Positions 11,433 to 22,882 of a DNA stretch of 64,000 nt are shown here, piece after piece; positions within the stretch are counted from its first letter, which is position 1, and each line of letters starts with the position of its first letter. A program made the translations under genes and the position numbers. The notes under the pieces were generated by a model, which saw nothing but the letters and a program-made list of their open reading frames with translations, was not told the origin of the DNA and ran no database searches. The DNA is taken from the NCBI GenBank assembly GCA_963969595.1, contig OZ018410.1, positions 2,418,001-2,482,000 on the forward strand, read 5' to 3'. This stretch comes from Neckera pumila. Lineage: Eukaryota; Streptophyta; Bryopsida; Hypnales; Neckeraceae.

Positions 11433-12084
11433 TTAAACATTATAAAGAGACAAAGTTCTTTTAGTAGATATTCAATTCTAAAATTGTTTCTTCAAGAAAA
11501 GATTCATGTGGAGTTAGGAGATATAGTATGGCAGGTGTACGAGATATTCCAAATGTCATTTAAGAGAGGATTAGATTAACAAGGTTTGAGTGTGTAAATT
11601 CATTACATTTACTAGATGGCATTATTCCCCTAAACATTGTTAAAGATCCAAATATACAAGAAGATGCCTCTTTGATAGTTAGACCACCTCAGTTTTGGAA
11701 AATATGCACTTTTTAAGATACCTAGGCTCTATCCAATTTTACAATAGCTCCAATAAATGTTGAATTTTCCAACTAAATAATTTTGCCAAGTAAATGCTGA
11801 ATTTTCCAACTTTGTTTCTATAATCTCATACAAAGTCATTCATTGAAAACTTTTAGCCATAACCTTAACATCCTTATTGTATTAACTTCCTTTGTTATCT
11901 AAATTTCCAAGTTATTTACATTAGTTTTCATGACCAACTTTCTTTATATGATTAGATTTAGAACTAACTTCCATGTTGAATCAGAATTGGAAAGGACTTT
12001 CTAAGTTTTCCATAGTGAGAATTTCTTTACCCAAATTTCGTAATGCTTTCAATTCAATGTAAGCAAGGAAAAACATCATTTCAA
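11433..12084. other. AT-rich intergenic DNA
   Basis: No gene or clear element end seen. Confidence 0.5.
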
Positions 12085-14368
12085 AAGTAGCTTTGTTTTG
12101 CTATCAAACTAAAAGCAACAAAAAAATTTAAGCTAAATAGTATTAAAAACAATTTTCTGGAAGTTGAAAATTTACATCCTACTAAAATTTTAAATCAAAC
12201 AGTAATAAAAATAGTTTTTGGAAGTTGAATACTTACATCCCCAAAATCTTTGTCGGCCCATTTGCTCGGCCAACCAATCCAATTCTTCTATTGCACTCAT
12301 TGCACAATTTAATGTAGACTTTTGAGTATTTTTTGTCTTTTATGCAAGGTTTGGTCAATTTTAGGTGCATAGAAGTCCAATCTAAGTTTAATTAACCTCA
12401 AAGAGAGCCGATATCCTTTGGATAAATCATGAATGTTTTCAAAGCTTATTGTAGGACCTACAAGAAATGGACAACATACATCCCAATATATTGAAAATGA
12501 AATTTGTCTATTCATCAACAAATGCAACTTGTGTGATCACTTAGTGCTTCATGATTATTGTACAAGATTCTAAATGAATTCATACAAAGGTGGGAAGGAA
12601 AGAAAAACTTACAAAAACAAGAATTTCATGTCTAGATTCTCTCTACTATAATTTGTTTTGCCAAAAAAACCTCAAAATCTACACTAAACTTTTTACTAGG
12701 GAATTTAAGGGATTAATCCTTAAAGAAACTTTATATATGGTACCATATTTGTCTTTTAGAATACAGATTAACTACCAAAATATGGTGGAAAATACACCAT
12801 TAGATTGAAAATTTAACAAACAACATATTTCATTTGGATATCATTTTAGCATCTATATTATGTCATGCTTGAATATGATATTGTCTAAGTAGAGCACGTA
12901 GCCATTTTGCAGTTTTCAAGACATGTATGGGGGGCAAGAGTAATTCAAATTAGAAGTGCAATTGTGTATCATTGGATCCAATTCAATGTGTACAAATTGT
13001 TGTCATTACTATAATATACTTCAATTTTTGCACCTTCTATGGGTGGGCTTCGAGTGTGCTAGAATCAATCAAACTTTGAAGAAGAAACAAACTTTTTTCT
13101 AAAACTCCACATTGAATTGAGCAATATTTGCAATGTCAGAATCGGAAGAGTTTGCTAAAATGATTATAGGAAAAAGTACTTGAAAGTGTGAGGAAGAAAG
13201 TTTTTGACTGCCTAGAAAATAAATTCTAAGAGATAAGACTTGAACTTTTGGGTTGCATTTAGTTTGACAATAAGACAAAGCTACACCTAAAATATAATTT
13301 CTCCCTATTTTTGTTGATTGAAGTGTGAACATTATAGAAACCAACCAAAATAATTCCAATTTTATAAAACTTGAAATTTCTTTAGTGATTCCAGCCTTAC
13401 ATGGAACCCACCCTATGTCACCCCCTCAAAAAAAACACCATATTGCAATCCAAATTGGCTTTCCCGACCAATAGGACCTGTGCCCTCCCTCAAAAGGGAT
13501 CTTCTTATTGTAAGAAAGTAGGTAACATATAAGGCATTGTAGTCAAAAGTTGGAGTCTACCCTCATGCCATTGCTGAAAGTTTTCAAATTTTTTCCCACA
13601 TGAAGACAAGTGTGAGAAATAGTAAGAGCAATTGAAATTATATTTTTCAAACAAAGTATGAGTTTGTTACGGATTTTTGAAGTGAAGTATCCAAAAGAGT
13701 TAGTAGACTACCCCATAACCAACAAAAATTGTATCCAATATGCTCTTCTTAACCCTTAAATCTCCACTCCGTGGGCCTTTGAGGGAAGCATCATGATCCT
13801 TCGCCATTTACACCGGACAGCTCACATTTCACAGTTCTCAGCCAGTTACGAAGCCGGTCACCAGAAACATAATGCACTCGGAAAGATTTTTGTTTAACAA
13901 TATACGCTCCTCCTGTAGCGGAATCTCATCATTGCGAGGAACACCGGCGGAATGCACCACACATGGTGGAATCCCCCGTGCACCCGTGCATTATGCAGGG
14001 GAAACCCTCTCAAGTCAAGGGTCTCTACATTTTTGGGCACAACCTCGGGCTAACGCCCTTGGTCTAGTACCCTTAATCTAGTGCCCTTAAATGCAGGACC
14101 CCCCTCCCCTCGAGGCCTTCCCCTATACATTCAAGCCATTTGAATTTCAACATCATTCTCTCTTTGCAATTTGCAGTAATCGTCAGTCACAATGATCCGA
14201 TCAAAGGCAGGTGGTGCTGGTGCAAAACATATATAGTTGTGGACAGAGCACGAAGCACAAACTGGACTCAAAGTGCAACTGAAGGGGCGTTGTTGGGGTT
14301 TCCAGCTCTGGCAATGGAGTTTTTGAAGTTACTTAGACGGAGTGGCAGATGTGAAGTTTTTTGGAGTA

Positions 14369-14650
14369 CGTAAACCACTCCTGGTTTCTGTCCCGTTCAA
14401 TCAGCGAGAAGCTTCTGTGCCGTAATCCCCGATTACGTGGGTTTTGCCTGCGTAATCGGGGATTATGGAATTTTCATCCGGTTCATCATTTCATCCAATT
14501 TTATCTCCTCTTTCAGTCGTGATTTACGTCGGGCAATACCCTTATTGTCGGGCATTGCGCCAAATAATCGGCCCTCCTCGTCGGGTTCCGCCCTCCTTGT
14601 CGGCCAATTATTTGGCGCAATGCCCTCCTCTGCGGGCATTGCCCTATACG
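14369..14650. mobile_element. Foldback insertion with two hairpins in the pseudogene
   Basis: This stretch is absent from block B between GGAGTGCG and GACTCACCG. It holds CGTAATCCCCGATTACG followed by CGTAATCGGGGATTATGG, then arms GCATTGCGCCAAATAATCGG (14552) and its inverted partner ending at 14623. It also has outer arms TACGTCGGGCAAT and ATTGCCCTATACGTA. ACGTA occurs at both borders and may be the target duplication. No coding capacity. Confidence 0.6.
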
Positions 14651-14917
14651 TATGAGACTCATTGATAATTGTTGAGGTAAGAAATTTTGTGAAATTTTTA
14701 CACAAATTTTACACGAAGGGGAAAGAAGGGGAATTGGTGGCTGCTACGATTTGCGATGCAGCCCGTGTGTTTGCGGATCCCAGCTTTCCAGAAACATGCA
14801 GGTCTCAATACCGTTGAAGTTGGACTGTGTAGTCAGAAGGACGGGCTTTGAATTGAGCACAGTCCCATTGGCAAAAGCTTTTTGGTTGAGTTCATGGAGC
14901 AGCACCCTCTCAATTAA

Positions 14918-15845
14918 CCCCTAAAGGACCAAGGCCTTTTTTCTGCCAAAAAGCTTTCAAAATTGCCATTTCTAGAGCAAAGAGTAAAAAAAATTTTTTT
15001 TTTTTTTTTTTTTTGCAAATCTAACCGTAGGATCTTACACCTAACTAGTATAAGAATGTGTGGAAAAAATTTCAAATTTTTGGACCGCATAGATTGCAAG
15101 ATATATACATTTGAAGTGAAAAAAACAAGAATTTCAGCACATTGCGGGACTAGATTTTTTGACTTTGAACATTTTTAACTTAAATTTTTTGCACTAGAAA
15201 GTTTTTGAGCTCTAAATCTTTCTAGTGGAGAATTGAGTTGAGAGTCTAGGAAAAAAAAGAAATTCAAAAAAACTTAATTTTCATTCTTAAGAAAATTGTT
15301 AAGTAGAAGTAGGTACAAGATAGAAGGAAAATCTAAAATATTAATATCTTTTAGATGGAATTAAAATGCACCAATTCCAATGGTGAGATTGTTCTAGCAT
15401 GAAAACTAAACCATGTGGAACTTTTTTTTTTGAAAAATTGAAAAAATTGCATTCCAAAATGAATCCTACAAGTTATTTTTTTCAAGAAGAAGATGCTCTA
15501 ATTGCCCGAAAAACAAGATTGTCCATAACTTTCTCATAAAAAATCCAAAAGAAATAAATCAAAGCTTTCCAAATAGACAGTAATATAATCTATAAGGAAA
15601 AAAAATTCAAAAAAAAATTAAATTTTTTGCAAATTTTTTTTGTTGCCCCTTTTCCCATGTTTTGAGCTTATTTGGGCATAACTTTTGTTCTTGGGCACCA
15701 ATTGAAATAAAAATTATATTCCCATGAAGCTTATCAATTTTTCTATCTCTCAAAAAAGTTTCAAAAAATCACAACAAAATTTCAGCCCATAGGTACCTGA
15801 GTGAAATCCCATTTGTCCCCCGAGGGGACAATGGTCCTTTAGGGG
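14918..15845. mobile_element. TTAA/CCCCTAAAGG element in pseudogene exon 1 (copy a)
   Basis: Left flank TTAA (14914-14917), right flank TTGA. Ends are CCCCTAAAGGACCAAGGCC and GGACAATGGTCCTTTAGGGG. Inserted between CACCCTCTCAA and GCTG of the pseudogene. Compared with block B there are four extra flanking bases, so the empty site is not exact here. It is similar throughout to 45491-46400 in reverse complement and to 49699-50622. Confidence 0.85.
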
Positions 15846-15915
15846 TTGAGCTGGATGATTTGCTCAATGAACAATTCCCTCTCAAGTTGGAGGGTTTGGC
15901 CAAAGAACAATTTAA

Positions 15916-16838
15916 CCCCTAAAGTTTCATGCCTATGTAATCACCAAAAACACTCCAAAACTGCCATTTCTAATACAACTACCAAATTTTTGGAAAAAAC
16001 AATTTTTGACACATGTAACAGTAAGATCCTGTAGTATGATATTTTGAAAACATGTGGTAAAAATTTCAGAAGATTCCACCGTGTGGATCATAAGATATAA
16101 GCATTCAAAGTCTTGAAAACCATTTTTTCAATCTTGCGAAAAACCAGGCAGCTGCACTTTGCAAGCTCACTTTTCAATGAAAAAATGCCGATAAAGGTGG
16201 TGCTTCTTTAAATTCAGTTTCCTAAATAACTTGTCTATATGCTTGAAAAATTTCACATCATTTGGAATTGTACAACATGTAGGAAAAAAGTAGTAAGTAG
16301 AAAGAAGTAGAAAATGATTCAAAATATTAAATTGTTAAAAATTTAATCATGGAATCTAAAAATGCCAATCCCAACAGTTTTAATGTTGAAATAATCAATC
16401 TACATCCTAGGATTTTACTTTTTTCCAAAAATATTGAAAATTGAGTTAAATAAATGACTTTAAAGGGTTTTTTAGAGTAGAGAATTCGTAACTGCCTGCA
16501 ATTCAAAAAACCTCATAACTTTTGATTCATTGATTGAAATGGAGTGACTCAAAGCTTTTTAAGTATGTATAAATGTAGAGAACCAATTTCAAAAAAAAAA
16601 TTCCAAAAAAAATGATTTATTCTGATTTGCCCAAACTGCCCAGTTACAAAATAAAGTAACATATTAGGTCACAAGTTTTGACTCGTATTTTGAAATGTCA
16701 TGAAACTTGGTACACATGAAGATATTCCTTACTCCCACCTTATATTAAAATTCCAGCCTCAAATATGGATATCTCTAGTCACGTGTACCTGCCCAAAATT
16801 TCTATACAACCAAAAAACGCATGTTGATCCTTTAGGGG
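15916..16838. mobile_element. TTAA/CCCCTAAAG element in pseudogene exon 1 (copy b)
   Basis: Flanked by TTAA at 15912-15915 and 16839-16842. Ends are CCCCTAAAGTTTCATG and GATCCTTTAGGGG. Removing the element and one TTAA leaves GAACAATTTAAAATGCTGAAG, 21 bases, exactly the length of the block B site GAACAGTTTGTGGTGCTGAA plus G. It belongs to the same subfamily as 38050-38960. Non-coding. Confidence 0.9.
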
Positions 16839-17377
16839 TTAAAATGCTGAAGAAGGAGATCTTAAAGCTGGGTCTCTAATGTTTCCCTAGAGCTGAAGAA
16901 GGAGATAAGTGTCGTTGGCATAGCTTTGTGGACTTTGGAGTTGTGATTTTGTGTACATCTATTGGGTTGGCATGTGTGCTGTGTGTGAGCCTTGCGCAGG
17001 AGCAGCTATAGTTGTGATACGCCTAGCCAAGGCTCAATTAGGATTTAGGTTTTGGCCGAGTATTGTAAACAAAACTTGACCTTAATTTTTATCTGATGTC
17101 TTAATTGTGATGATTTACATAACATTCAGTAGCCTTCAAAGAGGCTGCCTTTCCTTCCCTGGAGTCCTCATCCACGAAATTCATCCTCAAATAATTAATG
17201 TAAACTTAGGTACCAAGATAGTGGTAGTACATTATATTTTGTTTCATTTTCTTTGTTAATTTTAGGACCACACATACAAATCAACAAATATTTGTAGAAA
17301 AGATGTTGACAAAGAATCCAATGAATAATGTATTACAACCATTTGTCATCAATAACATATTTTGTGTTTTCAATTGA

Positions 17378-17986
17378 AAAGACAACTCTATATATACACA
17401 TGGGGCGGTAGATGGTAAAACAATCCATGTAGGATAAATAAATCTGAATTTGTAGTTTCTCAAGTCACTCATAGTTAAGTCAAAAACAAAGAATTGTGTT
17501 AAAAGTAGAATTTCAGACCTCATTTAGGCATAGTAAAATAACTTTTCTCAAAAAACTCTGAACCAAAAAAAGTTGTTGAATGAAGATAAGTTTCACCTCT
17601 AAAAATCAATTTGGCATTTTGAATCTCTAATCAAAAGTTATGGACAAATCTAGAGAGAGGATTTTTAAAAATGTTGAAGAAAATGTCCATTCCAATCCCT
17701 CTCTCAAATTTGTCCATAACTTTTATTGGAGATTCAACATTCCAAATGGATTTTTGGAGGTGAAACTTATCTTCATTTACCAAATTTTTTTAGTTCAAAG
17801 ATTTTTGAGAAAAGTTATTCTACTATGCATAAATGAGGTCTAAAATTATACTTTTAACACAATTCTTTGTTTTTGACTGAACTATGTCTTTGAGAAACTA
17901 CAAATTCAAATTTATTTATCCCACATGGATTGTTCTACCTTCTACCACCCCGTGTGTATATATAGAGTTGTCTTTTCAATTGAAAA
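17378..17986. repeat. Large inverted repeat, arms about 300 bp
   Basis: The left arm from AAGACAACTCTATATATACA (17390) reappears inverted in the right arm ending TATATATAGAGTTGTCTT (about 17974). Matching inner landmarks include AAAACAAAGAATTGTGTT (17483, and inverted as AACACAATTCTTTGTTTT, 17857) and the CTCTAATCAAAAGTTATG/CATAACTTTTATTGGAG pair. The loop near 17680 is only a few tens of bases. Confidence 0.8.
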
Positions 17987-18214
17987 CATAAAACATGAAT
18001 GACAATCCCATCAAAGTGATGTAATTCAAGCATTGAGATAATTGATCTCTATAAATTGATTGCCATTTTGAGTAAGTTTGCTATTTTATTTGCAGCTTTA
18101 AATTAAAGTATTTAGTTTGTTAACCCCAATGTACAGTGGCAACCTTGTAATTGACTCAGGCCCCTTGTTGTGTTCTGATAATTTCTGCCAAGTGTCCTTG
18201 TAGTTACTGATTTG

Positions 18215-18273
18215 GTGTGGAATATACCACACCATTTCATCCCTTGGATGAAATGATGTGGTATATTCCACAT
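18215..18273. repeat. Compact hairpin, 27-base arms
   Basis: Arm GTGTGGAATATACCACACC... (18215-18241) is mirrored by 18247-18273 with about two mismatches and a 5-base loop. Each arm contains its own inner palindrome (TGTGGTATATTCCACA). It lies in the right part of the 17118 element. Confidence 0.75.
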
Positions 18274-18538
18274 CATTCCGTCCAGGGAAGGCAGTCGCAG
18301 TGACTGCTACTGAATGTAATGTTATGAGCAATATGGGCTTGACTAAAAATAATCTCTGGAATCAGAGATTTTCAAACCTGCTTTGTTAATTCAAATATTA
18401 CACATTTTGATTGGTGCTTATGAACATCATGTTCAAGGATGTCAAAGGAAGGATCTTGATACAATTCAACCTTACTAGAATGAAGATGGCGTTATGCAGG
18501 AAGATGACCATGCTCAGGCATTGAAAGTAAGTGCCTTT

Positions 18539-18851
18539 GAACACGAGTCATCCGAAGTTGGGGCTTTTAACAAAGCCTGGATGTTAAGTTCTTCTGGTAG
18601 TTGGTAGTGGCTTGGGCTGTGGGCCTTTAGGTTTTTGCTCTGCCTCTGGCCTCTTTCTTCCTGCTTGTTGCTTCTTTCCATGCTTCTCTTGCCTCAGACT
18701 CCCAAAAAGAAAAGAAAAAGGTTTAAACTAGTGCTGAAAAAGTTTTAGAAAATGAAAATATTGCTGTCGAGGGTGCTTCCTCTGGTTTTGTGTATTGTTT
18801 CCCCTTATCAATGGAAATTGTCCATGTGCTTCAAAAAAAAAAGAAAAAGAA
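18539..18851 (+). mobile_element. 5'-truncated LINE-like retroinsertion
   Basis: The insert ends in a run AAAAAAAAAAGAAAAAGAAAA and is bounded by a 15-base direct repeat AAAGTAAGTGCCTTT (18524-18538, 18852-18866). Block B has one copy of that site (AAAGTAAGCGCCTTC, 25520). A target duplication plus A-rich tail is the mark of target-primed reverse transcription. Only 313 bp remain, with no ORF. The poly-A makes the right border uncertain by a few bases. Confidence 0.8.
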
Positions 18852-18915
18852 AAAGTAAGTGCCTTTTTCTAAATCTGTTATCTGTTTGTTTTGTCTTGAG
18901 CTTGCTAAGAACTAC

Positions 18916-20320
18916 TATTGGGTCCAAGAACCTTAGTAGGAGCCAACTTGGCCATAACCATTACTTTGTTTTGAATTGCAACTCTTGAATATGACTTGAA
19001 ATATGAAAAAAAATTGTAGTGCATTGTTTTATAGTTATTTCTATTTGATATAATACAAAACAATAATAATTATGTTAAGTTTCTAAAAACTAAAAAAGAA
19101 AGAATGTAGTTGTAACCACTACTTAATTGGATGAATTAAGGACCCATTATGGATGATTTAAGGACTATCTTAGATGAATAAACAATAATTTTTGGTAGAA
19201 TATTCCAATAAGGACCTCCATATGCACCTCAATAAGGTCCACTCACTACAAGAGAAAAGAGTGTTTTCAGTGAGTTTTTAAATTCAGTCCTAGACACATG
19301 ATTTTAAGTAATGACCTTTGAATTTTCCAGCAAAATTTTACTTGAAATACATGTGTTATTTGATTGGGACTAGTATGCTTAATTTTCACATTTTTCAAAG
19401 CAAGATTAAATTTGATGTAATTTATTACATTTAGTCACACAAGGTGCAGAATAAATTATTTTCTTTACTCTAAACTCAAATATCTTGCAATCTATATGGT
19501 CAAAGTTTTTGAAAATTCTTCGATACATTTTCATACTAGTCTATTGCAAGATCCTACAATTCAATATGCAAAAAATATGATTTTTAAACTTGTCGCTCTT
19601 TGCACTAGAAATGGCACTTTGGAGCATTTTTTGAAGGAAAAAAGGCCTTGGGACTTGAAGGGTTAATTTTTGTTGATATCAAAAGTAGGCCAACATTCTT
19701 GTGCTGTCACCCAAAAATTGCCAACCATATATCCCATGCCCTATTCTATATCCCATACAAATACAATATCCAAATATAATGTATGGATACAATACACGGA
19801 TAGATCATTACGTGGATAACAATATATGTATGGATATAAATGCACAAACGTATACTATCCCATATCTTTTGAACCTTTGAATATGCTCATTTGTATTTAT
19901 ATATTTGATTCTCTCAAAATTCTCTAGAGAAAAGACCTCATAGAACATGGCATATAGCTATGCATATGCTAACACTATCATTCTATTCATCTTAGTTAAA
20001 CTCAAGCCTTTATACATGATTGAGAAAATGATTTTTTAGAGATGAAGAAGATAAGATGTAAAGATCAATCTATAATTAGTATCAAAAGATAAAAATAAAA
20101 ACATAGACGACAAATTGTACTTTAAGCCCCAAGAATGATATGGCCTATTGTGAGACTATCAAATAGAAACATGAATTACAAATTTGTAGTTCTAATGAAA
20201 GGTGGAGTTAAAAGAAAGAACTACTGAATTTTAAATTTGAGGATCTATAACCACATTTCTAAATATAAAGTGACTCAAAAAAATTCTTTATACATGATTT
20301 TTTTTATTTTTTTATTAATT
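18916..20320. other. AT-rich DNA with a truncated TTAA element end
   Basis: At about 19440-19660 there is the right end of a TTAA-family element (TATCTTGCAATCTATATGGTC, TTTGCACTAGAAATGGCA, AAAAAGGCCTTGGGACTTGAAGG, split by a few bases, then TTAA at 19663). No left end is recognised. The rest, including a run of CATATCC/GGATA words near 19730-19870, shows no gene. Confidence 0.5.
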
Positions 20321-20324
20321 CAGT

Positions 20325-20695
20325 GCAAGTTTGTTGCAATCCTCATCATCCATCACCCAACTGTACAAGAAAGACTTGGATACAAGTCTCTTTTCTCATC
20401 TACCAAGCCTATATCTACTTTGGTTGAAATTTTTAGTGTCCTTCCATACATTGTAGAAGGTATAGGATACAAAATCAATTAAGGGACTGATCCATCTCCA
20501 ATATCACTTGACCACTATTCCCCATAGCACTTCATTCTCCAACACCATACAAACTGCTGTATGTTATCAATAGCAATGCATCTATTTCATTCACTTAAAA
20601 GGACTTATTAGCAAACTGTGTTAGCATGCCTTGGGTCAAATATTTATGGTCACCAGCACTTGAATGGACCAGGGTCTACAACCAACCTTTTTGAA
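20325..20695. repeat. Dispersed repeat C, copy 1 (paired with 30150-30800)
   Basis: Shares with 30170-30260 the words ACCCAACTGTA.AAGAAAGA and CTTGGATACAA.TCTCTT. It shares with 30497-30800 GTGTCCTTCCAT and TATAGGATACAAAATCA, in the same order. The 30-kb copy has a 223-bp insertion at 30264. Confidence 0.75.
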
Positions 20696-21140
20696 ATTAC
20701 ATTCTAAAAATAGCTTTGTCTTGCTACCAAACTAAATGCAACTAAAAAAATTAATTAAGCTGAAAACTTAAAAACAATTTTCTGGAAGTTGAAAACTTGC
20801 ATCACCAAAAATTGTGCTGGCCAACCATTCCAATTCTCTTCTTGTAACTATTGCACACTTTTGTGTAGAATTCCGAACTCAAAATATTTTTTTTGTTTTC
20901 TATGCAAGGTTTGGTTAGTTTTAGGTGTATGGAAGTCTTCCATGAGTTACACTGAAGGAGTTACACTAAGGGAGCCTGTATCCTCCAAGTGGATTACCAA
21001 TGTTTTTAAGAGCTTATTGTGAGAGCTACAAAAAATGGATGAAGTACATGCCAGTATGTTAAAAAATAAATCATTGTCTATTTTTCTATGAATGCAACTA
21101 GCATGATCACTCAATGCTTCATGATTATTGTACTATACAA

Positions 21141-22375
21141 TAGGGTACTAATCAAAATGGCGTTTTTGCACTCCCAGGGAAAGAACTTTCACTGCTACCA
21201 ACTTTGACACCCTCCCGAGGGCTGAAAACTTGGTTTTTTATCATGAAATTTTTCTACAAGATCATCTCTATGTTAGTAACATGTACATCAAGTTTCAAGG
21301 TCAAATATTGACACAAAACAAGATATATAAGAACTACCAACATGTGTAGAGCTCTGTGAGAAAAATTTCACTGCTGCCAACTTTGACAACCTTCCAAGGG
21401 CTAAATTTTTTTATTTTACTATGGATTTTTTGCAAGAAATCATCTCTATGTTAATAATATGTGTGACAGATTTCAAGTTCAAAAGATTTATACAAAAAAG
21501 ATATTCAAAATCTACCAACATGTATAGTTGTGAGAAACAATTTCACTACTACCAACTTTGACACCCTCCCAAGGGCTGAAAAATTTCTTATTTAGCATGA
21601 ATTTCTTTTGCAAAATCATCTTTATATTGATAACATATGTACCAAATTTCAAGTTCAAAAGATTTACACACAAAACGATATTTAAAATCTACCAACATGT
21701 ATAGTTGTGAGAAAAATTTCACTACTGCCAACTTTGACACTATCCCAATGGCTAAGAAAAAAACACTTTACTATGAAACTTTTTTCATGAGATCATCTCT
21801 ATGTTGATAACGTGTTTGTCAAATTTCAAGTTCAAAAGATTTACACAAAAAAAGATGTTCTAATTCTACCAACATGTGTAGCTGTGAGTGATTTTTTACA
21901 TCCATGTGAAATTTTACCCATAAGATGACACTATTTTAAGGGCTGAAAAAATCATTCTCAAAACTACACATTTTGGTAGAATTCAAATATCGTTTTATGT
22001 ATAAATCTTTTGAATTGTAAATTTGGCAAATATATTAATTTGGCACACATATACTTGACACAGTATAGAAATGATCTTGCAACCAAAAAAATTCATGCTA
22101 AATAAGAAATTTTTCAGCCCTTGGGAGGGTGTCAAAGTTGGCAGTAGTGAAATTGTTTCTCACAAGTATACGTGCTGGTAAATTTTGAACACCTCTTTTT
22201 GTATAAATCTTTTGACCTTGAAATTTGGTTTATATGATACTAATATGGAGATAATTCTGTGAGAAAATTTTGTGATAAAAAAATCAATTTTTCAACCCTC
22301 GGAGGGTGTCAAAGTTGGCAGTAGTGAATGTTCTTTCCATGGGAATGCAAAAACGCCATTTTGATTGGTCCCCTA
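21141..22375. mobile_element. hAT-like foldback element with internal tandem repeats
   Basis: Flanked by an 8-bp duplication CTATACAA (21133-21140, 22376-22383). The termini TAGGGTACTAATCAAAATGG and CCATTTTGATTGGTCCCCTA pair over at least 125 bases with few mismatches. 8-bp duplications and TAGGG ends fit the hAT superfamily. Inside, a unit of about 175 bp beginning TTTCACTRCTRCCAACTTTG recurs at 21190, 21368, 21541 and 21717, and inverted at about 22120 and 22290. The block A site is empty but five bases shorter than predicted. No transposase. Confidence 0.85.
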
Positions 22376-22882
22376 CTATACAAGGTTCTAAATGAATTTG
22401 TACAAGGAAAAGAAAGAAAAACTTGCAAAAATGAAGTTTTGATGTCCAGATTCTTTTTATATCATAATTAATTTCATCAAAAAGATTCAAAATCTACATC
22501 TATTTTTTTATTAGGGACTCTAAATGAATTTGCTAACCACAAGTTGACCTGTTCCCTCCCCAAATGCGTTGTCATGATACTAAATGGTTGCTAAGATTGT
22601 CGTAATGGTGGGTGATTGACACAAATGGGAGGATCCAATAGATGTTAGAATTGAGTAATTGACTACATTGGGTTGTTTTTTATACAAAATAGTGAAGTTT
22701 CTATAGGTTGTTCCAATGCCCAATACTAATTTCTAACGGAAAATTCAACAATTAGGATATTTCATTCAAATGTCATTTTAGCATCTATGCATATACCTTA
22801 TCATGTTCAAATACAACATTGTATAATTAAAGTACGTGGCTATTTTGCAACTTCTAGGACATATAGAAGGTGCAATAATAAT

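Larger units (their letters stand above)
17118..18321. mobile_element. TTA-flanked foldback element, ends CATWACATTCAGTAGC
   Basis: TTA duplication at 17115-17117 and 18322-18324. Ends CATAACATTCAGTAGCC and GCTACTGAATGTAATG are inverted repeats. The equivalent site in block B (GATGACTTATGATCAG, near 25301) is empty, and the lengths agree exactly with a 3-bp duplication. A TTA target suggests the PIF/Harbinger group, but the termini are not the usual ones. No transposase. Confidence 0.85.
12085..18915 (+). repeat. Segmental duplication, block A (decayed copy)
   Basis: Matches block B (about 20695-25590) in the same order and orientation. Paired landmarks are TAGCTTTG.TTGCTA (12087/20708), ATCATTGGATCCAATTCAAT (12972/23762), CCTACCCTATGTC-like (13403/24184), GATCCTTCGCCATT (13795/24400), CATCATTCTCTCTTTGCAAT (14150/24518) and GCATTGAAAGTAAG (18518/25514). 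Block A is much decayed, with many CG-to-TG and CG-to-CA changes, and carries five extra insertions. Confidence 0.85.
14139..18915 (+). pseudogene. Decayed paralogue of the unknown gene at 24559
   Basis: The ATG at 14192 corresponds to the ATG at 24559, but the frame reaches a TAG at 14234 after 14 codons. Recognisable exon 1 pieces are 14192-14368, 14660-14913, 15850-15911 and 16843-16920. They are separated by a foldback element, two TTAA elements and deletions. Exon 2 survives at about 18432-18526 and still precedes a GTAAGT donor. The exon 1 donor (AAGGTAAAG in block B) is damaged to GAGATAAG. No product is expected. Confidence 0.85.
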
